A DNA stretch of 5,116 nt from Armatimonadota bacterium. Lineage in GTDB: Bacteria; Sysuimicrobiota; Sysuimicrobiia; Sysuimicrobiales; JACQTN01. Numbering within the stretch: the stretch's first letter is position 1; every line of letters starts with the position of its first letter. The translations under genes were made by a program, and so were the position numbers. This document shows positions 1 through 4,401 of the stretch, one piece after another. Location of the stretch: assembly GCA_016210785.1 (NCBI GenBank), contig JACQTN010000072.1, positions 1 through 5,116 of the forward strand. The letters run 5' to 3'. The notes under the pieces were generated by a model. That model had not been told where the DNA came from, searched no databases, and saw only the letters and a list, made by a program, of their open reading frames with translations.

Positions 1-221
1 CGCGTGTCGTGGGCGCGGTGGGCGACCAGGCCGACGACGAGCGCCAGCAGAGCGCCCATGGTGCTGCTGCCGCCCACGATGATCACGTGGCCGAGCGGGA
101 CTTCCAGCGCCAGGTCGTACTCCACGGAGCGGACCAGCAGAAAGAGCGCGGCCAGCGGGATGAGCGCCACCGACGCCCATCGTGCGGTCTGGAGCTTGAT
201 GGTGCGTTCCGTCACTGCCAT
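1..221 (-). CDS. N-terminus of a two-helix membrane protein (partial, runs off left edge)
   Basis: The minus-strand frame opens with ATG at 221 and stays open for 73 codons to the window edge (MAVTERTIKL..., ending ...AHRAHDT). It shows a short charged N-terminus, a hydrophobic segment at about residues 15-30, an acidic linker (VEYDLALEVPLGH) and a second hydrophobic segment at about residues 46-67, followed by a basic stretch. This resembles the membrane-anchor modules that precede cyclase or sensor-kinase domains in some bacteria, but no catalytic part is visible, so the function is a guess. ATG at 221 is the first conventional start after the in-frame TAG at 293-291, which is also the antitoxin's stop. 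The only purine-rich upstream stretch (AGAGGGGGA) lies about 17 nt away, farther than usual, so the start is uncertain. The gene follows the antitoxin on the same strand after a 69-nt gap. That gap holds only a weak CGCC/GGCG dyad and no convincing promoter. Confidence 0.55.
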   Translation of the reverse strand, partial: MAVTERTIKLQTARWASVALIPLAALFLLVRSVEYDLALEVPLGHVIIVGGSSTMGALLALVVGLVAHRAHDT

Positions 222-290
222 GGCCAGGAGCAGGTTCGTCCCCCTCTTGCGGGCTTCCTTTTCTCCAGTTGTGAAAGACGCCAGGGGGCG

Positions 291-665
291 CTAGCGACGT
301 CCTCGCTGAAGCCCCGCACGCGGAGAGGGGCGGAGATATTCGGCGAGGTTCTCTCGCAACTCCGCGATGGCGCGCTCCCTGAGCCACATGCGGGACAGCG
401 TCTGATAGGAAATTCCCTTGCGAGAGGCGATCCGCTTCAGGGCGCGAACAAGGGGTTCATCCAGGCGCATTGTCACGGGGCGGAGTCTTTTCCCCTTCCC
501 ATACTCGGCCTCTTCTTGAAGCTGCAGGGCAGCTTCGCCGACGTCAACGTCGGCTGGCTCTCCGATCGTCCGGAGGTCGTAAGCCGACAGATGCACCCTG
601 GGATCGTCAAGAAACCGGACCAGCTCACGCTCACTCTTGAATTCTGGAAGGCGGCGGCGCCCCAT
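291..665 (-). CDS. CopG-type ribbon-helix-helix antitoxin (apparently orphaned)
   Basis: This is a complete 124-residue protein. Its N-terminus (RLPEFKSERELVRFLDD, residues 5-21) matches the conserved 'PEFKSEEE..FW' opening of CopG-family type II antitoxins (PF12441-like). Residues 61-104 form the DNA-binding ribbon-helix-helix: a strand (LRPVTMRLDE), a helix (PLVRALKRIASRKG) and the family-typical second helix (ISYQTLSRMWLRERAIAEL). The C-terminal 20 residues are basic and probably unstructured. Such antitoxins normally bind and neutralise a BrnT- or DUF4258-like RNase toxin and repress their own operon. The ATG at 665 has an AGGTGA ribosome site 8 nt upstream, embedded in the end of the preceding toxin remnant, 3 nt from that remnant's stop. 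This is the overlap-type layout of a real toxin-antitoxin operon. The toxin itself is nearly all missing, so the protein may now act only as a DNA-binding regulator or may be decaying. The family call is firm; its present role is not. Confidence 0.82.
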   Translation of the reverse strand: MGRRRLPEFKSERELVRFLDDPRVHLSAYDLRTIGEPADVDVGEAALQLQEEAEYGKGKRLRPVTMRLDEPLVRALKRIASRKGISYQTLSRMWLRERAIAELRENLAEYLRPSPRAGLQRGRR

Positions 666-668
666 GGC

Positions 669-755
669 TCACGTCACCTGCCGCGCAGTCGCGATGTACG
701 CGGTCGTCCCCCGGAGGTGGAAGACAACCAGGAGTCTCCTGCCTGACTCGTCCAT
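669..755 (-). pseudogene. C-terminal remnant of a BrnT/DUF4258-like toxin
   Basis: A 28-codon open frame (ATG at 755, TGA at 671-669) encodes MDESGRRLLVVFHLRG followed by TTAYIATARQVT. The pattern 'GR.LLVVF..RG....I.TAR..T' is the last strand pair and helix start of BrnT or DUF4258-type ribonuclease toxins, where it usually runs on to an '..ERR.Y' tail. Here the tail is missing and so are the roughly 60 N-terminal residues of the fold. The frame begins 6 nt after the stop of the amidohydrolase and in its reading frame, so the deletion joint appears to lie at the amidohydrolase 3' end. No convincing ribosome site precedes the ATG. The partner-type antitoxin starts 3 nt downstream, which supports the identification. 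The alternative is a chance open frame. The length is too short for certainty, but the residue pattern and the position beside a cognate antitoxin agree. Confidence 0.55.
674..679 (-). promoter_or_regulatory. Ribosome binding site of the antitoxin inside the toxin remnant
   Basis: On the minus strand this reads AGGTGA, 8 nt before the antitoxin ATG at 665. It lies in the last codons of the toxin remnant, as expected for translational coupling of toxin and antitoxin, and it supports ATG 665 as the start. Confidence 0.6.
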
Positions 756-761
756 GCGCCG

Positions 762-2009
762 TCAGCCCAGGCGGTCCTTGAAGACGATCCCGTCCCGCAC
801 CACGAGCCGGATCTGCTCCGTCTCCTCGAAGGTCTCGATGTCCCGCAGCGGGTCGCCATCCACCGCGATCAGGTCGGCGCGCTGCCCGGCCTCCACCCGC
901 CCGGTGTCCGGCATGGAGCAACACTCCGCGGCCACCGAGGTGGCCGCGCGGATGGCGTCCATCGGTGTCATCCCGTACTGCACCAGCAGGCTCAGCTCGC
1001 GGGCGTTGCCGCCGTTGCGCAGCCCGCGGGAGTCGGTGCCGGCGGCGATCCGCACGCCCGCCCGGCACGCCCGCCCAAACACCTCCCGCTGCAGCGGGGC
1101 CAGCTCCTGCGCCTTCTGGATGTTGTAGGGCGACAGCACGCCCGGGACCTTCGCCAGTTCCAGGCGGGTCCACATGTTGGTGAGGGTGGGGACCAGGTAG
1201 GTGCCCTGGCGGACCATGGTGGCGATGTCGTCGTCGTCCAGCGGGCCCAGGTGCTCCACGGAGTGCACGCCGGCGCGCAGGGCGTTCTTCAACCCCTCCC
1301 CGCCGTAGGCGTGCACCGCCACGGGTTTGCCGAACGCGCGCGCTTCGTCCACCACTGCCTTCACTTCCTCGAAGGTGAACTCGCGGGTGAGGATGCCGCT
1401 GATGCGCGAGCTGATGCCGCCCGTGGTCGCGATCTTGATGAAGTCCGCGCCGCCCCGGATGAGCCGGCGCGTCATCGCCCGGACCTGCTCCACGCCGTCG
1501 CACACCCCGGCGGGCGTCCCCGGGAGCCGGAGCACGTCGGTGGAGAAGCCGACGGCATTGGTGTAGTCGGACAACCCCGCGGTCTGCGTGATGATGGCCA
1601 GGCTGACCAGGACGCGTGGTCCCGCCAGCAGCCCCTCCTCCACGGCCATCTTCATGCCCAGGTCGAGCCCGCCCATGTCCCGTACGGTGGTGAAGCCCGC
1701 CTGCAACATCTCCCGCATCACCTCCGCCACGCGCAGGACAAACAGCGACGGCGGCATGGCGGCCTTCTCGGCCAGGGTGCGTCCGGGCGTGGACGCCAGG
1801 TGGTCGTGGGCGTCGAACAGGCCGGGCAGCACGGTCAGGCCGCCCGCGTCCACCACGCGTGCCCCGGCCGGGCGCCGGCCCTCCTTCCACGGGGTGACGG
1901 CGGCGATCCGGCCCCCGGCCACCGTGACCGCCATGTCCCGCAGGCGGCCGCCGGTGCCGTCCAGGAGCGTGCCGCATCGGACGATGAAAGACTCGGAAGC
2001 CACAGCCAT
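762..2009 (-). CDS. Metal-dependent amidohydrolase (imidazolonepropionase/prolidase-like superfamily member)
   Basis: This is a complete 415-residue amidohydrolase (PF01979) of the cytosolic subgroup that includes Xaa-Pro and Xaa-Arg dipeptidases and related uncharacterised hydrolases. A small beta domain at residues 1-60 (FIVRCGTLLDGTG..., GGRIAAVTP) leads into the TIM barrel. The metal ligands are all visible: HxH as H68/H70 (LPGLFDAHDHL), the probably carbamylated K192 (ADFIKIATTGG), H233 (VAVHAYGG), H253 (SVEHLG) and D326 (IAAGTDSRG). The C-terminal 'ATSVAAE...GRVEAGQRADLIAVDGDPL' closes the beta domain. It should hydrolyse an amide or C-N bond at a binuclear metal site; the substrate is unknown. 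There is no signal peptide, so it is cytoplasmic. ATG 2009 is supported by GAGGAGGG at 2023-2016 on the minus strand, 6 nt away. It is transcribed divergently from the tautomerase and transporter genes and may act on what the transporter imports. Nothing in it looks damaged. Confidence 0.9.
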   Translation of the reverse strand: MAVASESFIVRCGTLLDGTGGRLRDMAVTVAGGRIAAVTPWKEGRRPAGARVVDAGGLTVLPGLFDAHDHLASTPGRTLAEKAAMPPSLFVLRVAEVMREMLQAGFTTVRDMGGLDLGMKMAVEEGLLAGPRVLVSLAIITQTAGLSDYTNAVGFSTDVLRLPGTPAGVCDGVEQVRAMTRRLIRGGADFIKIATTGGISSRISGILTREFTFEEVKAVVDEARAFGKPVAVHAYGGEGLKNALRAGVHSVEHLGPLDDDDIATMVRQGTYLVPTLTNMWTRLELAKVPGVLSPYNIQKAQELAPLQREVFGRACRAGVRIAAGTDSRGLRNGGNARELSLLVQYGMTPMDAIRAATSVAAECCSMPDTGRVEAGQRADLIAVDGDPLRDIETFEETEQIRLVVRDGIVFKDRLG

Positions 2010-2093
2010 TGGTTACCCTCCTCGAAGCGCGTACGGGGGGTTGTCTTCGTGAGCCGCGCGGCACCTCCTCTCGCCGGGAGGCCGGACGCCGGT

Positions 2094-2119
2094 CCCCTCC
2101 ACTGGCGCCAGTGGAGGGG
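2094..2119. promoter_or_regulatory. Perfect 26-bp palindrome at the centre of the divergent intergenic region; candidate operator
   Basis: The left arm CCCCTCCACTGGC (2094-2106) is followed without any spacer by its exact reverse complement GCCAGTGGAGGGG (2107-2119). The centre (2106/2107) lies within about 1 bp of the midpoint between the amidohydrolase start at 2009 and the tautomerase start at 2202. It has no loop and no T-run on either side, so it is a poor intrinsic terminator. Between two divergent starts, a dyad site for a dimeric regulator controlling both directions is more likely. No regulator gene is present in the window that can be tied to it. Confidence 0.55.
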
Positions 2120-2141
2120 CGGCGAGCGAGACTGTGGAAGC

Positions 2142-2159
2142 ACAATTGCAGTACAATTG
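2142..2159 (+). promoter_or_regulatory. Tandem ACAATTG repeat in an AT-rich island with a -10-like hexamer
   Basis: ACAATTG occurs at 2142-2148 and 2153-2159, exactly 11 bp apart, about one helical turn. Each copy contains the self-complementary CAATTG, so the pair also reads as an inverted repeat. The second copy includes TACAAT (2152-2157), five of six bases of a -10 box, about 45 nt upstream of the first tautomerase start. No good -35 hexamer is found at 16-18 bp spacing, so a promoter here would be activator-dependent or use another sigma factor. The call rests on composition and position only. Confidence 0.3.
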
Positions 2160-2187
2160 ATATGGAGCGTGCCGTGGCGGGACGTGT

Positions 2188-2193
2188 GGAGGT
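2188..2193 (+). promoter_or_regulatory. Ribosome binding site fixing the GTG start of the first tautomerase
   Basis: GGAGGT lies 8 nt before GTG 2202. The other in-frame candidate inside the reading frame, GTG 2226, has a pyrimidine-rich leader with no such site. This decides in favour of the N-terminally extended protein. Confidence 0.65.
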
Positions 2194-2201
2194 GTGACCT
2201 C

Positions 2202-2441
2202 GTGACGACCCCCTATGACCCGGCGGTGACCCTCTACGTGGAGATCAACGACCGCCGGACGCTGGACCAGAAGCGGGCGCTGGCCAGGCTGCTCACCGAC
2301 GCCTGCGTGGAGGTCCTGGGCGCCAGCCCGGAAGATATCAGCGTGAGATTCCGCATCCTGAGCTACGAGAGCATGGCCCGGGGCGGCGAGATGCTCTCAG
2401 ATAGGGAAGCGCGGGGGAAGCTCAAGTCCCAGACCAGGTGA
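2202..2441 (+). CDS. 4-oxalocrotonate-tautomerase-like subunit lacking Pro-1
   Basis: This is a 79-residue protein starting at GTG 2202. From residue 9 it follows the 4-oxalocrotonate tautomerase fold: first strand VTLYVEI, then NDRRTLDQKRALARLLTDACVEVLG (loop and helix), the second strand ISVRFRIL, and the GGEML turn with a basic tail. Members of this family use an N-terminal proline, exposed after Met removal, as the catalytic base. Here its place is taken by Val9 behind an eight-residue extension (MTTPYDPA). Even the shorter start at GTG 2226 would expose Thr, not Pro. Arginines at the Arg-10/Arg-11 positions of the family are kept (DRRTLDQKR), while the Arg-39 position is Ser. The next gene, 4 nt downstream, has Pro-1 but no Arg-11. 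I therefore infer a non-proline partner subunit of a mixed oligomer. Alternatives are an inactive paralogue or a different activity. The family assignment is good; the activity is unknown. Confidence 0.8.
   Translation: MTTPYDPAVTLYVEINDRRTLDQKRALARLLTDACVEVLGASPEDISVRFRILSYESMARGGEMLSDREARGKLKSQTR
2436..2441 (+). promoter_or_regulatory. Ribosome binding site overlapping the upstream stop codon
   Basis: AGGTGA precedes GTG 2446 by 4 nt, and its last three bases are the TGA stop of the first tautomerase gene. Terminating ribosomes would sit on the next initiation site, which suggests coupled, roughly equimolar synthesis of the two small subunits. Confidence 0.5.
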
Positions 2442-2445
2442 CGCC

Positions 2446-2649
2446 GTGCCTACCCTTCACGTCCACATCACGGGAGAGCCCACCGCGGGGCAGAAACGGA
2501 CGCTGGCGAAGCGGCTGACGGAGGCCGTGTGCCGGGCCGTGGACAAGAAGCCGGGTGACGTGACGATCTACCTCTACTACCACAACGGCGGCGCGCAGGA
2601 CATGGCCCATGCCGGCGTCCTGGCCTCGGAGCGCTTAGAAGCTGAGTAG
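2446..2649 (+). CDS. 4-oxalocrotonate-tautomerase-like protein with N-terminal proline
   Basis: This is a 67-residue protein, close to the usual 60-70 of the family, starting at GTG 2446. MPTLHVHITG gives Pro-1 after Met removal, the catalytic base of the tautomerase superfamily. The strand is followed by helix QKRTLAKRLTEAVCRAV, second strand DVTIYLYYH and the loop AHAGVLASE, which matches the 'GIGGELAS' segment of 4-oxalocrotonate tautomerase. The canonical substrate-binding arginines are not there: by ungapped comparison the Arg-11 position is Pro (GEPTAGQK) and the Arg-39 position is Thr. Alone it should bind dicarboxylate substrates poorly. The preceding gene carries arginines at the Arg-10/11 positions but no Pro-1, so together they could form a complete active site, as the two subunits of trans-3-chloroacrylic acid dehalogenase do. 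Reaction and substrate are unknown. The small cytoplasmic protein has no signal peptide. Confidence 0.85.
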   Translation: MPTLHVHITGEPTAGQKRTLAKRLTEAVCRAVDKKPGDVTIYLYYHNGGAQDMAHAGVLASERLEAE

Positions 2650-2767
2650 GCGGTGCCAGACCAGGGAACTCCTTGCAGGGAGAAGCAGACGCCCGGCGGG
2701 TCAGGACGGGCGACTCAACGGCTGGAGGTTGAACGCACACACGACAGCGTGAGGAGGTGCAGGGATC
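2650..2767 (+). other. 118-bp leader between the second tautomerase and the solute-binding protein
   Basis: No gene, clear promoter or terminator is visible here. TTGAAC at 2729-2734 resembles a -35 hexamer, but no -10 box follows at the right spacing. The region ends in the solute-binding protein's ribosome site AGGAGGT (2752-2758). Readthrough from the tautomerase genes is the simplest view. Confidence 0.4.
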
Positions 2768-4273
2768 ATGCGCAGAGGTGTAATGCTGCTGGTGCTGCTG
2801 ACAGCGGCCCTGGGCGTGACGGGGATGTCCACGGCGGCTCCCGCCAAGACCGAAGCAGTCATCGTGTTGACCACGGACGCCACCACCCTCGATCCCGCCC
2901 GCGTCACCGTGACCAACGACACGCTGGTCTCCTACTACTTCTTCGACTACCTGCTGTGGCGCACGGCGGACGGAAAAGTCCAGCCCTACCTGGCCGAGTC
3001 CTACCGGGCGATCAACGACACCACGTGGGAGTTCAAGCTCCGCAAGAACGTCAAGTTCCACAACGGCGAGCCGCTGAACGCCGAGGCGGTGAAGTTCACC
3101 TTCGACCGGGTGCTCAACCCGGACAACAAGATCCCCGGCCGGGGTCAGATCGCCACCATCAAGGAAGTGAAGGCCGTCGACGAGCACACGGTCCACTTCA
3201 TCACCGAGAAGCCGGACCCCGTCCTGGCCACCGCCCGTGTCTTCCGGCAGCCGATCATCCCGCCCCGGTACTTCAAGGAGAAGGGCGAGCAGGAATTCGC
3301 CCGGAACCCGGTGGGGACCGGTCCGTACATCTTCAGGGAGTGGGTGAAGGACACCCGGATCGTGGGGGAGGCCAACCCGAACTACTGGGGCGGCGTGCCG
3401 CGCCTCCGGAAGATCACCTTCCGGCCCATCCCCGAGTATGCCACCCGCGTTTCGCTGCTGCGCACCGGCGAGGTGGACATCGTGCCCTTCGTGGTGCCCG
3501 ACCAGGCGGCGGCCCTGGCGCGGGAGCGCGGCATCAAGGTGTCCACCACGCCGACGCTGCGCACCATGTTCCTGATCATGCGGCCGGATATGGCGCCGCT
3601 GGACAAGAAGGCGGTCCGGCAGGCGCTCAACTACGCCGTGGACAAGGAGAGCATCGTCAAGAACCTGCTGGGCGGCTACGCCGTGGTGTCCAAGGCCCAG
3701 GTGGTCGCCCCGATCTTCTTCGGTTTCAACCCCAACATGAGGCCGTACCCGTTTGATCTCGAGCGGGCGAAGAAACTGCTGGTCGAAGCCGGGTACAGGG
3801 ACGGCTTCGAGCTGTCCTTCTACACACCCGCGGGGCGCTACACCCTGGACAAGGAGATCGCGGAGGTCATCGTGGCCCAGTTCGCCAAAGTCGGCGTGCG
3901 GGCGAAGCTGACGCCGATGGAGTGGGGCGTCTTCGCCAAGGCGCAACTCGACTTCAAGTTCGCCCAGTTGAACCTGTTCGCGTTCGCGGGCCCCTACGAC
4001 GCCGGCGAGGTGTACAACAGCCTGTTCGCCAGGGGACAGCCGTGGGGCGTGGGGCCGTACTGGACGCACCCGGAGCTGGAGCGCCTCCTGGAGGTCGCCC
4101 GCACCCGCGTCGACCCCAAGGTGCGCACCGACGCGATCCACAAGGCCGCGGCCATCATCCGGGAGGAGGCGCCGGTGCTCTTCATGCACCACCTGGTCAA
4201 CATCTACGCGGCGCGGGACTGGGTGGACTTCACCCCCCGGCCTGACGACATGATCCTCCTCTACAAGAAGTAG
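2768..4273 (+). CDS. ABC transporter periplasmic solute-binding protein, family 5 (peptide/nickel/opine type)
   Basis: This is a complete 501-residue binding protein (SBP_bac_5, PF00496) of the DppA/OppA type. A signal peptide occupies residues 1-26: MRR, a hydrophobic core to about residue 19, and a likely cleavage site after STAAPA. It has no lipobox cysteine, so the mature protein should be free in the periplasm. Family landmarks in order are TTLDPARVT (39-47), the signature LAESYRAINDTTWEFKLRKN and onward to FTFDR (75-114), NPVGTGPYIFREW (180-192), NPNYWGG (203-209) and VRQALNYAVDKESIV (283-297). It captures a small ligand and delivers it to a DppBC-type permease, whose first gene follows at 4402. 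The family binds peptides, glutathione, opines, sugars and nickel, and the sequence does not say which applies here. ATG 2768 has AGGAGGT 9 nt upstream. The tautomerase genes upstream suggest that the ligand is metabolised rather than only scavenged as a peptide. Confidence 0.93.
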   Translation: MRRGVMLLVLLTAALGVTGMSTAAPAKTEAVIVLTTDATTLDPARVTVTNDTLVSYYFFDYLLWRTADGKVQPYLAESYRAINDTTWEFKLRKNVKFHNGEPLNAEAVKFTFDRVLNPDNKIPGRGQIATIKEVKAVDEHTVHFITEKPDPVLATARVFRQPIIPPRYFKEKGEQEFARNPVGTGPYIFREWVKDTRIVGEANPNYWGGVPRLRKITFRPIPEYATRVSLLRTGEVDIVPFVVPDQAAALARERGIKVSTTPTLRTMFLIMRPDMAPLDKKAVRQALNYAVDKESIVKNLLGGYAVVSKAQVVAPIFFGFNPNMRPYPFDLERAKKLLVEAGYRDGFELSFYTPAGRYTLDKEIAEVIVAQFAKVGVRAKLTPMEWGVFAKAQLDFKFAQLNLFAFAGPYDAGEVYNSLFARGQPWGVGPYWTHPELERLLEVARTRVDPKVRTDAIHKAAAIIREEAPVLFMHHLVNIYAARDWVDFTPRPDDMILLYKK

Positions 4274-4292
4274 AGGGGCGGACGGTTCCGCT

Positions 4293-4325
4293 GGCGTGAG
4301 GGCGCCCGGCCGGCGCCCTCACGCC
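4293..4325 (+). terminator. Strong hairpin after the solute-binding protein; likely attenuator or partial terminator
   Basis: GGCGTGAGGGCGCC (4293-4306) pairs perfectly with GGCGCCCTCACGCC (4312-4325) around the 5-nt loop CGGCC, giving a 14-bp GC-rich stem 19 nt after the stop codon. The stem is followed by TCTCT, not a full T-run, so termination is probably incomplete. Hairpins at this position commonly stabilise the 3' end of binding-protein mRNA and lower expression of the permease genes that follow. Confidence 0.6.
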
Positions 4326-4342
4326 TCTCTGTGGGTGACGCC

Positions 4343-4363
4343 GGCGCCGGCGCAACCGGCGCC
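4343..4363 (+). repeat. Second GC-rich hairpin in the binding protein-permease gap
   Basis: GGCGCCGG (4343-4350) pairs with CCGGCGCC (4356-4363) around CGCAA. It overlaps the 12-bp palindrome GCCGGCGCCGGC (4340-4351), which offers an alternative pairing. It lies between the first hairpin and the permease ribosome site, so it may act on mRNA stability or on readthrough. It could also be just compositional. Confidence 0.4.
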
Positions 4364-4401
4364 AGCCGGGCGTCCCCTCTCCCGACGCACGGAGACTCGC
4401 C

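Noticed and set aside
9..746. 245-codon plus-strand open frame across the left end
   Set aside because: It lies antisense to the antitoxin and the membrane protein start. It has low-complexity composition and no domain, while the minus-strand proteins are recognisable.
2061..2092. GCCGG direct repeats and a CCTCC/GGAGG dyad near the amidohydrolase leader
   Set aside because: These are short motifs with uneven spacing in GC-rich DNA and are not distinguishable from chance.
2094..2119. Reading the 26-bp palindrome as an intrinsic terminator
   Set aside because: It has no loop sequence and no T-run on either strand, and it sits between two divergent start codons, where neither strand has an upstream gene in the window needing termination.
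631..2145. 504-codon minus-strand open frame overlapping the amidohydrolase in another frame
   Set aside because: It is an Arg/Gly/Pro-rich frame-shifted reading of the same region. The neighbouring frame holds all amidohydrolase metal ligands.
2653..3756. Plus-strand frame beginning GTG-CCA (Met-Pro) just after the second tautomerase, possibly a third tautomerase
   Set aside because: After the Met-Pro the sequence does not follow the tautomerase fold and simply continues as an out-of-frame reading of the solute-binding protein.
2468..4192. 574-codon open frame on the minus strand antisense to the solute-binding protein
   Set aside because: Its translation is rich in His, Arg, Gly, Val and Leu with no recognisable domain, typical of the antisense of a high-GC gene. 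The plus strand carries a full set of SBP_bac_5 motifs.
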